Shown here piece after piece: positions 46,371 through 56,540 of a stretch of 64,000 nucleotides of DNA. A program made the position numbers and the translations under genes. Under the pieces are notes generated by a model. The model worked only from the letters and a program-made list of their open reading frames with translations. It did not search any database and was not told where the DNA came from. Source of the stretch: Cellulophaga sp. L1A9 (GTDB lineage: Bacteria > Bacteroidota > Bacteroidia > Flavobacteriales > Flavobacteriaceae); NCBI RefSeq assembly GCF_009797025.1, contig NZ_CP047027.1:4898001-4962000 (forward strand), written 5' to 3'. The stretch's first letter is position 1. Each line of letters opens with the position of its first letter.

Positions 46371-46733
46371 ATGGGAACACGATTTTTTTTAGGGTTGATT
46401 TTTTGTTTTATTTTAAGCGCTTGCTACCAGCCAGAACGTGATTGTAAATCATTTAAGACAGGTGATTTTACTTTTGAATACACCGTTAATGGCGAGAAAA
46501 AGATCAGTTCATTTACAAGAACCGATCAATACAGTATTGAACGATATGATAACAAAATAGATACCGCTGCTGTAAGATGGTTAAATGACTGTGAATTTAT
46601 CTTAACCCCCAGCGACAACCAAACTCCCATTCACTATAAAATACTATCGACTACAAAAGATTCCTACTTATTTGAATATGGTGTAGTTGGCAAAAGCCAC
46701 AAATCTAAAGGAACCGCAGTAAAAACAGACTAA
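46371..46733 (+). CDS. small lipoprotein, often misnamed DNA topoisomerase IV
   Basis: A 120-aa lipoprotein: signal MGTRFFLGLIFCFILSAC with the lipobox Cys at 18, then YQPERDCKSFKTGDFTFEY, a beta-rich domain with two further Cys (C25 and C69). From memory, close homologues in other flavobacteria are labelled DNA topoisomerase IV because they sit near parC/parE; nothing in the sequence relates to topoisomerases. The real parE/parC genes are 2-7 kb away here. The function is unknown. It lies 61 bp after the HTH gene. Confidence 0.75.
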   Translation: MGTRFFLGLIFCFILSACYQPERDCKSFKTGDFTFEYTVNGEKKISSFTRTDQYSIERYDNKIDTAAVRWLNDCEFILTPSDNQTPIHYKILSTTKDSYLFEYGVVGKSHKSKGTAVKTD

Positions 46734-47330
46734 GCGGAGTTTATTCTTCCGTTGTTTCCTTACTAATAAAATTTCTGAATTCATTTTGAAAATTTAAATA
46801 AGGCTAATCGTTATACATAAATATCAATTATTTAAACACAACGTTTAAGTCCACTTTCTTCGCTACACACTCTTTGTTTTTATTTTTCTTATTCAGGCTT
46901 CACAAAAAAAAGAATGAAGTCTACCGAGACACTTCATCTTAGCTATTATCAAAAGGAGAGCTAGTACTATTTTTAAGCACCTATCTCACTAGACTGGTTT
47001 TTTACAATAAGATTCATTGTTAACTACTAAATAAGACCTTAGAACGCCTTATTATCGTTTAAAATAGAGAGAATAAGCTTTTTTAATAATTATAAGCCTA
47101 GACTCCTTTTCACTTGAGCCTAGAAACTGAAATAGAGAACCTAATTAAGGCCCTTTTAAATAAACATAAGAATACCTCCTTAAGTTATAAAAATTGAAAT
47201 TCTGGACCTCTATTTTCAAACCGATGCAACCATTCATAGTATTCCCTTAATAAAAAACATGAAATTGAAAATACAGACTGCTGTTTGTCACAGAAATGCT
47301 AGTTTCTCAATCTACATCCATTTCAAAACA
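46734..47330. other. 597-bp region without a gene
   Basis: No frame of convincing length or composition is present on either strand. A small hairpin, ATGAAGT (46914-46920) / ACTTCAT (46931-46937) with a 10-nt loop, and the repeated octamer AGCCTAGA-like segments near 47096 and 47125 are the only structures I see. It could be an unrecognised small RNA or decayed DNA; neither is supported. Confidence 0.5.
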
Positions 47331-47368
47331 AAAAAGGCCTTACATGGAAATCCATGTAAGGCCTTTTT
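47331..47368. terminator. bidirectional terminator after the sterol desaturase family gene
   Basis: An 18-bp perfect stem, AAAAAGGCCTTACATGGA / TCCATGTAAGGCCTTTTT, with a 2-nt loop and T/A runs on both sides, 22 bp beyond the stop codon of the minus-strand gene. It is the strongest hairpin in the window. Confidence 0.92.
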
Positions 47369-47389
47369 TTATTTTATGTTCTCTGTCAA

Positions 47390-48349
47390 TTAGTTAGGCC
47401 TACTATAAGCTACTTTCGAATTTTTACTTTCGTGGTCTTTAAACAATCTTTGCTGCTGTTTAACCGTCAATGTACTCCCATCGTGACTCCAACCCGGAGG
47501 ACCAAATATATACATAAGCTTGTGCCATATTTTTGGCGATTTCTTCATATCAACCCAGATATCCTTAAATTCATGTGTCAGGATAACAATTGGATTGTTA
47601 GAGCTCGGTGCGTGAATAACCCCGTATTTCACATCAATACTATCATCTAAAGGCAACCAAGTACCAAACATCCTGTCAAAAATATTTAAAAATCCACCAT
47701 GGTTTTTATCTAAATATTCCACATTCTGTGCGTGATGCACTTGATGCATGGTGTGTGTATTCATAAATTTTTCAAAGATACCAAGCTTAGGAAGTAACAC
47801 CGTATGAAGTTGAAATTGCCATAACGCCTCTATTCCTAAACAAAAAACTACCATTTCTGGTTTAAACCCAATTGCTGGCATCCACATATAAAACAATGGC
47901 TTGTATAAAAGTGTAAACCACCCATTACGCACCGCAGTACCTAAATTAAAGTTATCTGATGAATGATGAACAATATGAGCGGCCCATAATATTCTTATTT
48001 CATGATTAGCTCTATGGAACCAATAATATGTAAAGTCGTCTGCTAATTGACAAAGCAACCATACATACCAAACATAGCCAAAAGATTCATAGCCTAAAAT
48101 ATTTACATTCACGCCATTTACTGCAGGATTAAATAACTCAAACACATAAGTGAAGATAACTATGGCAGAAACAACTTTTAAAAGTGCTGCTAGTATCGCT
48201 GAACCAACCCCCATGAAACCACTTGCAAAAAGATCTTTCCAGTCGTACAAATCGTGATGTTCATCGTGATTTTTACTGTAGGTAAGTTCCAATAAAATAA
48301 AGATAATAAAGCACGGCGCACCGTAAACTAGAGGATTCGTTAATTCCAT
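47390..48349 (-). CDS. sterol desaturase / fatty acid hydroxylase family protein
   Basis: A 319-aa integral membrane di-iron enzyme candidate. The histidine clusters are visible as WFHRANHE (about 113-120), AAHIVHHSSDNFN (about 126-138) and THTMHQVHHAQNVEYLDKNHGG (given by landmarks THTMHQVHH, about 196-204). Four hydrophobic helices surround them. Members hydroxylate or desaturate lipids; without sterols in most bacteria, the substrate is probably a fatty-acid or carotenoid-like lipid, which the sequence does not settle. It stands alone between mscL and a strong terminator. Confidence 0.85.
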   Translation of the reverse strand: MELTNPLVYGAPCFIIFILLELTYSKNHDEHHDLYDWKDLFASGFMGVGSAILAALLKVVSAIVIFTYVFELFNPAVNGVNVNILGYESFGYVWYVWLLCQLADDFTYYWFHRANHEIRILWAAHIVHHSSDNFNLGTAVRNGWFTLLYKPLFYMWMPAIGFKPEMVVFCLGIEALWQFQLHTVLLPKLGIFEKFMNTHTMHQVHHAQNVEYLDKNHGGFLNIFDRMFGTWLPLDDSIDVKYGVIHAPSSNNPIVILTHEFKDIWVDMKKSPKIWHKLMYIFGPPGWSHDGSTLTVKQQQRLFKDHESKNSKVAYSRPN

Positions 48350-48425
48350 TTAAAAATTTTAATTTGTCAAAAATACTACTATTCCTAGTGAATGCACACT
48401 TTGTTTAACATTTAAATTTTTTGAC

Positions 48426-48851
48426 TTACTTTTTTTTAAGCAATTCGTTTTGTTCTTGCAAAAGCTTTTCCATGTTAGATAAAAGCTCTATTTCTCGTGG
48501 TGTTTCTACATTCTTGTTTTTAGGATCTTGGGCTTTTGTTTTAAATCTATTAAAGCCTTTTACAACAATAAAAATAGTAAACGCGACGATTACAAAGTCT
48601 ATTAAAACTTCTACTAACTCGCCATAACCTATTGCTACTTCATCACTTACACCTGTTGCTGGTCTTAAAACATACTTTTTCTCATGAAGATTAACACCTT
48701 CTGTTAATAACGAGAGCGGTGGCATAATAATCTTTTTAACCAACACATTCACGACATTATTAAAAGCAGCCCCAATGATCACCCCAACAGCAATATCTAT
48801 TAAGTTGCCCTTAATAGCAAAACTCTTAAATTCTTGAAAAAATTTCTTCAA
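48426..48851 (-). CDS. mscL: large-conductance mechanosensitive channel
   Basis: A 141-aa two-helix channel that opens under membrane tension to release solutes in hypo-osmotic shock. The N-terminal FKSFAIKGNLIDIAVGVIIGAAF (landmarks KGNLIDIAVGVIIG) matches the pore helix, and the second helix is VLIDFVIVAFTIFIVVKGFNRF. The C-terminal helix bundle ends ELLSNMEKLLQEQNELLKKK. It follows parC by 12 bp, so it may be co-transcribed with the topoisomerase genes. Confidence 0.94.
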   Translation of the reverse strand: MKKFFQEFKSFAIKGNLIDIAVGVIIGAAFNNVVNVLVKKIIMPPLSLLTEGVNLHEKKYVLRPATGVSDEVAIGYGELVEVLIDFVIVAFTIFIVVKGFNRFKTKAQDPKNKNVETPREIELLSNMEKLLQEQNELLKKK

Positions 48852-48863
48852 AATAAATTCTAT

Positions 48864-51521
48864 TTAAAATAGGCTAGCCGGAAAACCGTCATCTTCACCA
48901 TCGTCATTCTTTTTTTCTGGCGACTCTTCTGACTCTTCGTTCGTAACAGCACCTTCTTTAGCTACAACTGTAACATCAGCTGTTTTTACTGGCTCCGGGG
49001 CTATATACTCCAAAGGCTCTAAGGCATCTACATTTTTTATCTTATCTGCAGTTACTTGATTACCTAAAGCTTTTATTCCTTTAACAGCTATAAAATCTTC
49101 TACATCAATTGTTTGATTAGGTTTTTGATCCTTGCCGCGTTGTTTTGAAAATTCAATTTCAAAAACTGGTCGCCAATCGGTAGAGACTATTTCTAAAACA
49201 GATTTAGGATGCTCAGAGATAAACAAATCCTCTTTGTTTTCATTCTCCACCAAGAAACGTTTGATGTAATACCGCTCTTTTTCGCCTTCATAATAAACAG
49301 AAGACAACGGTTTATTTGGAATCCATTTCTCCAGAACAATCATATCATCATCAAAGTGTATTGTCATTTCTGGCAAGAAGGTTTTAACAAATCCTTTCTG
49401 AGTAATTACTAAAAGCCTATCTTCTCCTCTAAATTCCCCTAATAACTCCCCTCTTGCATCCACATTTAAACGCCTCACTACATCATCAAACCAAATCTTA
49501 CGAGGTTTTAAGGTAGAAACACCTTTTTCTTTTAGCTCGATGCGCTTCACCGGGTATTTTGTTACGATGTTTCCTTTTGAAGCTCTCCCTTTTATCAAAA
49601 TATCAGCAAAATCAATATCCCACTTTAACTTCTTAATACTACCAGCTTGTCGCAATAAAATAGAGATCACTTCCGCTTCTCCATTTGGATTCTCAGAAAA
49701 GTACAAAACTTCAGAATTAGGAGTTCCATTCACTAAATCATACATTTTATCACGCGTAACTCCCGTAACATAAAATCTTTTGATGTAACTAGGCCCACCT
49801 TTACCATCCTTATACACCATATTGTAAATGGTACGCTTGTCTTTTTTCTTAAATATAGCGACATGAATGATGTTTTTACCCACAAAAGTCTTAGAATCTA
49901 CTTTTGTTATCATCATTTCGCCCGCTTTAGTCATTACAATAATATCATCAATATCACTGCAATCACCAACATATTCATCGCGCTTTAGTGAAGTACCCAA
50001 AAAGCCTTCTTCACGATTCACGTATAGTTTTGTATTTCTTATTGCAACTTTCGTGGCTTCGATGTCATCAAAAATCCTGATTTCAGATTTACGCTCACGA
50101 TCTTTGCCATATTTCGATTTTAAATTTTTGAAATAATCAATCGCGAAATCAATGATATGTGCTAAATGATTTTTTACTTCTGCTATTCTTTCTTCTAAAC
50201 TATCAATAAGCTGTTGTGCTTTATCAATATCAAATTTTGAGATACGTTTTATACGAATCTCCGTTAAGCGTGTAATATCCTCTTCGGTAACAGCACGTTT
50301 AAGATGCTTAATGTATGGTTTTAAACCATCATCAATAGCTTTAATTACACCTTCCCATGTCTCCTGCTCTTCAATATCTCGATAAATACGATTTTCAATA
50401 AAGATTCGCTCTAGTGATGCAAAATGCCATTGCTCCTCAAGCTCTCTTAATTGCACTTCTAACTCTGCCCTTAATAGTTCTACCGTATAATCCGTTGAAC
50501 GCTGAAGCATTTCTGTAACCCCTATAAATAAAGGTTTATTATCCTCAATAATACACCCTAGCGGTGAAATTGAAGATTCACATGCCGTAAAAGCATATAA
50601 GGCATCAATAGTTTTATCTGGTGACAAACCTGGAGGTAGATGAATTAATATTTCAACATCTGCCGCAGTATTGTCTTCAATTTTACGAACCCTTATTTTA
50701 CCTTTTTCGTTAGCTTTTAAGATAGAATCTATTAAAGAAGAAGTGTTAGTACCATAAGGTATCTCATTAATAACCAGCGTACTTTTGTCTAATTGAGATA
50801 TTTTTGCCCTAACCCTAATCTTCCCACCTCTGATGCCGTCATTATAGTTACTTACATCTATAATTCCTGACGTTGGAAAGTCTGGGAAAATGGTGAATTT
50901 CTGACCTTTTAAATGTTTTATCGAAGAATCTATTAATTCAATAAAATTATGAGGCAATACTTTCGTAGACAAACCCACCGCAATACCCTCTGCTCCTTGT
51001 GCTAAAAGCAACGGAAACTTAACCGGTAAATTTGTAGGTTCTTTTTTACGACCATCATAAGAGGATTGCCATGCTGTAATTTTAGGACTAAAAACAACTT
51101 CTAATGCAAATTTTGACAACCGCGCTTCAATATAACGTGAAGCCGCAGCACTATCTCCTGTGAGAATGTTACCCCAGTTCCCTTGTGTATCAATCAAAAG
51201 ATCTTTTTGACCAATTTGCACCATAGCATCCGCAATACTAGCATCCCCATGTGGGTGATACTGCATGGTATGTCCTACTACATTCGCTACTTTGTTATAG
51301 CGCCCATCATCTAATTCTTTTAACGCATGCATAATACGCCTTTGAACTGGTTTAAAACCATCTTCAATTGCTGGTACCGCACGCTCCAAAATTACATATG
51401 AGGCATAATCTAAGAACCAATCTTTATACATTCCTGTAACTTTCGTTAAGGAATCTTGGGCATTCTCTTGGTTATCTTGAGGCTCTAAATGTTCTTCGTT
51501 AAGCTCTTCATTCTCTTCCAT
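48864..51521 (-). CDS. parC: DNA topoisomerase IV subunit A
   Basis: An 885-aa type IIA topoisomerase breakage-reunion subunit. The catalytic tyrosine is Y130 in SAAASRYIEARLS; the winged helix contains MQYHPHGDASIADAM and the quinolone-determining positions there are unremarkable by eye. A coiled-coil tower, a C-terminal beta-propeller region and an acidic tail (ESEESPEKKNDDGEDDG) follow. With ParE it decatenates daughter chromosomes. Gene order parE-parC on one strand with a 31-bp gap indicates an operon. ParC rather than GyrA is favoured by the pairing with the 618-aa ParE. Confidence 0.92.
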   Translation of the reverse strand: MEENEELNEEHLEPQDNQENAQDSLTKVTGMYKDWFLDYASYVILERAVPAIEDGFKPVQRRIMHALKELDDGRYNKVANVVGHTMQYHPHGDASIADAMVQIGQKDLLIDTQGNWGNILTGDSAAASRYIEARLSKFALEVVFSPKITAWQSSYDGRKKEPTNLPVKFPLLLAQGAEGIAVGLSTKVLPHNFIELIDSSIKHLKGQKFTIFPDFPTSGIIDVSNYNDGIRGGKIRVRAKISQLDKSTLVINEIPYGTNTSSLIDSILKANEKGKIRVRKIEDNTAADVEILIHLPPGLSPDKTIDALYAFTACESSISPLGCIIEDNKPLFIGVTEMLQRSTDYTVELLRAELEVQLRELEEQWHFASLERIFIENRIYRDIEEQETWEGVIKAIDDGLKPYIKHLKRAVTEEDITRLTEIRIKRISKFDIDKAQQLIDSLEERIAEVKNHLAHIIDFAIDYFKNLKSKYGKDRERKSEIRIFDDIEATKVAIRNTKLYVNREEGFLGTSLKRDEYVGDCSDIDDIIVMTKAGEMMITKVDSKTFVGKNIIHVAIFKKKDKRTIYNMVYKDGKGGPSYIKRFYVTGVTRDKMYDLVNGTPNSEVLYFSENPNGEAEVISILLRQAGSIKKLKWDIDFADILIKGRASKGNIVTKYPVKRIELKEKGVSTLKPRKIWFDDVVRRLNVDARGELLGEFRGEDRLLVITQKGFVKTFLPEMTIHFDDDMIVLEKWIPNKPLSSVYYEGEKERYYIKRFLVENENKEDLFISEHPKSVLEIVSTDWRPVFEIEFSKQRGKDQKPNQTIDVEDFIAVKGIKALGNQVTADKIKNVDALEPLEYIAPEPVKTADVTVVAKEGAVTNEESEESPEKKNDDGEDDGFPASLF

Positions 51522-51552
51522 GCAGAAAGAATCGTATTATTTTGGTTTATAA

Positions 51553-53409
51553 TTAGTTATCCTCTATAAGGTCTAACTCTACTTTAAGATTTTCTATAAT
51601 AAATTTTTGGCGGTCTGGTGTATTTTTACCCATATAAAACTCTAACAACGCCTCGATGGACATTGATTTATCTAACATTACAGGCTCTAAACGAATATCC
51701 TCACCTATAAAATGTTGAAATTCATCTGGAGAGATTTCTCCCAAACCTTTGAATCGGGTAATTTCTGGTTTACCAGACAAAGCTTCCATTGCTGCTTTTT
51801 TCTCCTCAGGGCTATAACAGTAAAAAGTTTGTTTTTTATTTCTAACTCTAAACAAAGGTGTTTGTAAAATATACAAATGGTTTTCTTTTATCAATTCTGG
51901 AAAGAACTGCAAGAAAAATGTAATCAATAACAAACGAATGTGCATACCATCGACATCAGCATCTGTTGCTATGACAATTTTATTATAACGTAAATCTTCC
52001 ATTGAATCTTCAATATTCAAGGCTGCCTGCAATAAGTTAAATTCCTCGTTTTCATAAACGATCTTTTTACTCATTCCATAAGAGTTTAAAGGTTTCCCTC
52101 TAAGACTAAATACAGCCTGCGTATTTACGTCACGCGATTTTGTAATGGATCCAGATGCAGAATCCCCCTCTGTAATAAACAAAGTACTTTCTAAATACCG
52201 GTTGTTTTTAATATCTCCTAAATGTACACGACAATCGCGTAGTTTTTTATTATGTAAATTCGATTTTTTAGCTCTATCTCTTGCTAGCTTCCGAATTCCA
52301 GAAAGATCTTTACGTTCTTTTTCGGCCTGCATAATCTTACGCTGAAGCTTTTCTGCTGTGTCCGGATTCTTATGCAGGTAATTATCTAGCTTTGTCCCTA
52401 TAAAATCATTGATGTATGTTCTTACCGTAGGAAACTCTCCTCCCATATCGGTAGAACCTAATTTTGTTTTTGTCTGACTTTCAAAAACTGGCTCCATCAC
52501 TTTAATGGCTATTGCAGAAATAATAGACTTCCGAATATCAGAAGCATCATAACTTTTACCATAAAAATCACGAATAGTTTTAGCTATCGCTTCTCTAAAT
52601 GCGGACTGGTGCGTACCACCCTGTGTAGTATGTTGGCCGTTTACAAACGAATGATACTCTTCACTGTATTGGGTTTTACTGTGTGTTATTGCAACTTCTA
52701 TATCATCACCTTTTAAATGAATAATAGGATACAACATATCTTCCATGTTGTTATTGTCCTCTAAAAGATCTTTTAATCCGTTTTCAGAAAAAAACTTTTC
52801 ACCGTTGAAAACGATAGTCAACCCTGGATTTAGATAGACATAATTTTTGAGCATTCGCTCTATATACTCATTGCGATACTTGTATTTTTTAAAAATAACT
52901 TCATCTGGAATAAAAGACACCTTAGTTCCTTTTCTTTTTGAAGTATCACCTGGACCTTCTTCCTGAACTAAATTTCCTTGATGAAATTCCGCCGTCTTTA
53001 ATTGGTTATCTCTAGAAGACTCTACTTTAAAGAAAGTAGACAACGCATTTACTGCTTTTGTACCTACCCCATTTAGTCCTACCGATTTCTTAAAGGCGCG
53101 AGAATCATACTTCCCACCAGTATTCATTTTAGAGACTACATCTACCACCTTACCTAAAGGAATACCACGACCGTAATCACGAACAGCTACTAAGTTGTCT
53201 TTTATAGTGATGTCAATAGTTCTACCAGAACCCATTACAAATTCATCGATACAGTTATCTACTACTTCTTTCAATAAAATATAAATACCATCATCTGCGG
53301 AAGAACCATCGCCTAACTTCCCAATATACATACCAGGACGCATACGAATATGCTCTTTCCAGTCGAGTGAACGGATATTATCTTCTGTATAATCTGTATT
53401 TTCTGACAT
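51553..53409 (-). CDS. parE: DNA topoisomerase IV subunit B
   Basis: A 618-aa ATPase subunit. The GHKL ATP site has [21 protein letters not shown] and [13 protein letters not shown]. The transducer domain includes [12 protein letters not shown], and the TOPRIM domain has [11 protein letters not shown] and the metal-binding [15 protein letters not shown]. The C-terminal [16 protein letters not shown] is conserved. The length fits ParE rather than GyrB. It is first in the parE-parC-mscL unit; 175 bp separate it from the EamA transporter gene. Confidence 0.93.
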   Translation of the reverse strand: MSENTDYTEDNIRSLDWKEHIRMRPGMYIGKLGDGSSADDGIYILLKEVVDNCIDEFVMGSGRTIDITIKDNLVAVRDYGRGIPLGKVVDVVSKMNTGGKYDSRAFKKSVGLNGVGTKAVNALSTFFKVESSRDNQLKTAEFHQGNLVQEEGPGDTSKRKGTKVSFIPDEVIFKKYKYRNEYIERMLKNYVYLNPGLTIVFNGEKFFSENGLKDLLEDNNNMEDMLYPIIHLKGDDIEVAITHSKTQYSEEYHSFVNGQHTTQGGTHQSAFREAIAKTIRDFYGKSYDASDIRKSIISAIAIKVMEPVFESQTKTKLGSTDMGGEFPTVRTYINDFIGTKLDNYLHKNPDTAEKLQRKIMQAEKERKDLSGIRKLARDRAKKSNLHNKKLRDCRVHLGDIKNNRYLESTLFITEGDSASGSITKSRDVNTQAVFSLRGKPLNSYGMSKKIVYENEEFNLLQAALNIEDSMEDLRYNKIVIATDADVDGMHIRLLLITFFLQFFPELIKENHLYILQTPLFRVRNKKQTFYCYSPEEKKAAMEALSGKPEITRFKGLGEISPDEFQHFIGEDIRLEPVMLDKSMSIEALLEFYMGKNTPDRQKFIIENLKVELDLIEDN

Positions 53410-53584
53410 GATTGGGGTTTCTTCGAAAGTGTTGCTAATATAACAAGTGTAATTGAAAGATAAAACTTCCTGAAACGAAAGTAATCAACAATAACAAATA
53501 AGTTTTTGTTGATAGTTCCATTATTTCAAATTAAATAAAATGGATTTTGCTTTTTATAAAAAATAATTATTTACAATCAGAACT

Positions 53585-54496
53585 TTAGACTACGTTATTT
53601 TTACGTTTATTAAAGGCAACCAAAGTTACACCAAAAAGAACGATACACATACCAATTGCCTGCAAGAAAGTAACCCGTTCATCTAAAAAAACAAAAGCCA
53701 ACAAAATTGTTGCTATTGGTCCTAAGCTACCAAACATAGAAAATGTTGATGCTCCTAGTCGCTCAATTGCTGCGGAAACCAAAAACGAAGGTATTAAAGT
53801 ACAAAAAATAGCCATTAAAAACCCTAAGTAATATACTTCCTTAGGATACTCAAAAAGTTGGTAATTTCCTTTAATTAAATAATGAATAACAACAACGATA
53901 GTAGACACAATCATTGCATACGAAGTAAATTGAAGTGTTCCAAACTTCGGAATTAACCAACCGCTCCCAACAAGGTAAGATGCATATGTGATGGCACTCA
54001 ATAAAATTAAGAATCCTCCTAAAATTGCACCTTCCCCTTTTAAACCTATCTCACCCCAAAATGCAACAAGAACTCCTATATAGGTGATTAAAAGTGCTAT
54101 ACATTGATTTCTACTCAGCTTCTTTTTAAAAACTAACCAAGAAATAAGTACAACAATGGTTGGGTATACAAATAATATGATGCGTTCTAGACCTGCTTTA
54201 ATATATTGCAGCCCCATAAAATCAAACAAACTGGCTAAGTAATAACCAATGAATCCAAAAAAGAACAACCAGAACCAATCAATTTTCTTGATTACTTCTG
54301 GATGTGCTGGTTTTTTCCAAAATGCTATTACCAAGTAGAATGGAAAAGAAAATACCATTCTCAGAAATAAAAGCGTTAAATAGTCTACCTTATATTGATA
54401 GGCAAGTTTTACAATAACCGCTTTAGCAGAAAATAAGACTACTCCTAAAATTGCAACTATAATTCCTAAGCTTGTTGACGACGAATTCTTAAACAT
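53585..54496 (-). CDS. EamA/DMT-family transporter
   Basis: A 303-aa inner-membrane protein with ten hydrophobic helices arranged as two EamA repeats (about 10-145 and 160-295). Landmarks are FSAKAVIVKLAY near the N-terminus and GSLGPIATILLAFVFLDERVTFLQAIGMCIVL (landmarks SLGPIATILLAF and LDERVT) in the last repeat. Family members export metabolites or amino acids; the substrate is unknown. A TAAATTTG box on the minus strand (54509-54502) lies only 5 bp before the ATG, which would imply a nearly leaderless message. Confidence 0.88.
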   Translation of the reverse strand: MFKNSSSTSLGIIVAILGVVLFSAKAVIVKLAYQYKVDYLTLLFLRMVFSFPFYLVIAFWKKPAHPEVIKKIDWFWLFFFGFIGYYLASLFDFMGLQYIKAGLERIILFVYPTIVVLISWLVFKKKLSRNQCIALLITYIGVLVAFWGEIGLKGEGAILGGFLILLSAITYASYLVGSGWLIPKFGTLQFTSYAMIVSTIVVVIHYLIKGNYQLFEYPKEVYYLGFLMAIFCTLIPSFLVSAAIERLGASTFSMFGSLGPIATILLAFVFLDERVTFLQAIGMCIVLFGVTLVAFNKRKNNVV

Positions 54497-54569
54497 CTAA
54501 ACAAATTTAAAAGAGATTACCCTCTTTTAAACTCGATTAGCTTAGAAAATACGATACTCAAAAGGGGGC

Positions 54570-55664
54570 TTATACGTTAAACCTAAAGTGCATTACATCG
54601 CCATCTTTAACAATGTACTCCTTACCTTCTACTCGCATTTTACCTGCTTCTTTTACTTTTGCTTCACTACCATGAGCCACATAATCATCATAAGCGATGA
54701 CTTCTGCACGGATAAATCCTTTCTCAAAGTCAGTATGAATAACTCCCGCTGCTTGAGGCGCAGTAGCCCCAACAGGAATAGTCCAAGCACGGACCTCTTT
54801 AACACCTGCGGTAAAATAAGTCTCTAAATTCAACAGTTTATAAGCTCCACGTATTAATTTACCTGATCCAGGCTCAGAAAGCCCTAAATCTTCTAAGAAC
54901 ATTTGACGTTCTTCATAGGTTTCTAATTCTGTAATATCTGCTTCTGTTCCTACCGCTAAGAAAATAACTTCTGCATTTTCATGTGCCACAGCTGCTTTTA
55001 CTTTTTCTACATAAGCATTACCGTTAACAGCACTTTCTTCATCTACATTACAAACATACATCACAGGTTTATCTGTAATAAACTGTAAAGGATGTACAAA
55101 CTCACTATGATCTTCTTTAGAAATAGCTATTGCCCTAACAGAAGTACCCGCTTCAAGTCCTTTTTTTATAGCCAATAACACCGCTTCTTCTTTCTGAGCT
55201 TCTTTATTACCTGTCTTAGCAGCTCTTTTTACTTTTTCTAGTTTCTTATCTACAGTCTCTAAATCTTTCAACTGCAACTCCATATCAATAGTTTCCTTAT
55301 CTCTAATAGGATCTACAGACCCATCAACATGTACTATATTATCATTATCAAAACAACGTAACACATGCAAAATAGCATCCGTTTCACGAATATTTCCTAA
55401 AAACTGATTCCCTAAACCTTCACCCTTACTAGCTCCTTTTACCAAACCTGCAATATCTACAATATCTACAGTAGCAGGTAATACGCGTTCAGGATCTACT
55501 AACTCTTCTAATTTTTGCAATCTCGGATCCGGAACATTCACCACACCTATATTTGGTTCTATCGTACAAAAAGGAAAATTCGCACTTTGTGCTTTTGCAT
55601 TCGATAAACAATTAAATAGTGTGGATTTCCCCACGTTTGGTAACCCTACAATTCCTGCTTTCAT
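54570..55664 (-). CDS. ychF: YchF/OLA1-type redox-regulated ATPase
   Basis: A 364-aa Obg-family P-loop protein. G1 is GLPNVGKST (7-15), G2/G3 appear in [12 protein letters not shown] and [17 protein letters not shown], and the C-terminal TGS domain has [28 protein letters not shown]. YchF proteins bind ribosomes and prefer ATP over GTP because the NKxD motif is altered (here CNVDEES). It is monocistronic; CAAATATA at 55688-55695 gives a minus-strand TATATTTG -7 box 24 bp before the ATG. Confidence 0.94.
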   Translation of the reverse strand: MKAGIVGLPNVGKSTLFNCLSNAKAQSANFPFCTIEPNIGVVNVPDPRLQKLEELVDPERVLPATVDIVDIAGLVKGASKGEGLGNQFLGNIRETDAILHVLRCFDNDNIVHVDGSVDPIRDKETIDMELQLKDLETVDKKLEKVKRAAKTGNKEAQKEEAVLLAIKKGLEAGTSVRAIAISKEDHSEFVHPLQFITDKPVMYVCNVDEESAVNGNAYVEKVKAAVAHENAEVIFLAVGTEADITELETYEERQMFLEDLGLSEPGSGKLIRGAYKLLNLETYFTAGVKEVRAWTIPVGATAPQAAGVIHTDFEKGFIRAEVIAYDDYVAHGSEAKVKEAGKMRVEGKEYIVKDGDVMHFRFNV

Positions 55665-55739
55665 CAGTTCTTTATTTTAAGAAAGTGCAAATATAATCTT
55701 TACCATTAAACTAAAACACTACAACTAACATTAATAAAT

Positions 55740-55792
55740 GCTAAACATTTAGCGCGCTAATTAGAGAAATCAATAATGTTTTAGCTGCTAAA
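55740..55792. promoter_or_regulatory. cluster of GCTAAA/TTTAGC inverted repeats
   Basis: GCTAAA-CA-TTTAGC (55740-55753) and TTTAGC-T-GCTAAA (55780-55792) are perfect inverted repeats in opposite orientation, 40 bp apart centre to centre. Between them TTAGCGCGCTAA (55749-55760) and CTAATTAG (55757-55764) are overlapping palindromes. One more GCTAAT lies at 55815. The cluster is in the gap between divergent ychF and the ECF sigma gene, 83-135 bp before the latter. Confidence 0.5.
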
Positions 55793-55874
55793 TACATAAA
55801 TCATCATTTATTTTGCTAATTTAACCTTTTTTCAACCTTAATGTTATACTTTTAAATTCAAACAAAAAATTTTT

Positions 55875-56450
55875 ATGTCTTTAAATAACGAAGAAATCAT
55901 ATGGTCTCTATTTTTACAAGGGGACACTAATGCATTCTCTTTATTGTTTAAAAAGTACTACGCTTCACTTTATAATTATGGTATAAAGCTCTGTAACAAT
56001 TCATGTATTACAGAAGATTGCCTTCAAGCGTTTTTTATCTACCTTCATGATAATAGAAATACTATAGGAGAAGTGAAAAATATTAAAGCTTACTTATTTA
56101 TTTCATTCAGAAGAGCTCTTTTCTGCACACTTAAAAAGGAGCGTAATTTTACAGACTTAAATTCAGATACTGAGAATATATCTAATTTTGAATTCTCTCC
56201 TGAAGAATTAAAGATTCATCAAGAAATTTCTTTTGTGCAAACAAACTCCATCACCTTAATATTGAATACCCTTTCCCCTAGAGAAAGAGAGGTTATTTAT
56301 TTAAAATATTATGGCGAATTATCCATGTCTGATATCTCTACCTCTATGGATATTTCTTATCAAAGTGTTCTAAATACCCTTCAAAAAGCTTTTTCAAAAA
56401 TCAGAAAAACCATTGAAAACAATATGCTTTCGGCTATTTTGAGAAAATAA
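55875..56450 (+). CDS. ECF RNA polymerase sigma factor
   Basis: A 191-aa sigma-70 family protein of the Bacteroidota FecI-like ECF type. Region 2 (about 15-90) includes FSLLFKKYYASLYNYGIKLC and AYLFISFRRALF. Region 4 (about 125-180) has NTLSPREREVIYLKYYGELSMSDISTSMDISYQSVLNTLQKAF (landmarks LSPREREVIYLKYY and SYQSVLNTLQKAF), an HTH. The next gene encodes its FecR anti-sigma and the third an STN-bearing receptor, the complete parts list of cell-surface signalling. It probably drives the receptor genes and itself. Confidence 0.9.
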   Translation: MSLNNEEIIWSLFLQGDTNAFSLLFKKYYASLYNYGIKLCNNSCITEDCLQAFFIYLHDNRNTIGEVKNIKAYLFISFRRALFCTLKKERNFTDLNSDTENISNFEFSPEELKIHQEISFVQTNSITLILNTLSPREREVIYLKYYGELSMSDISTSMDISYQSVLNTLQKAFSKIRKTIENNMLSAILRK

Positions 56451-56540
56451 TTTGTTTATTTTTCAATTTTATAGGGTATATAATTCAACCTTTCCTCTCT
56501 TTATAAGTGTAACAGCATAATTGGTTATACAAATTAAAGC

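Noticed and set aside
47261..47392. Short frame beginning MKLKIQTAVCHRN
   Set aside because: It runs straight through the 18-bp terminator stem and has no support from composition.
53484..53513. Inverted repeat ATCAACAA / TTGTTGAT between parE and the EamA gene
   Set aside because: Eight-bp arms, 14-nt loop and no T-run; neither a convincing terminator nor a placed operator.
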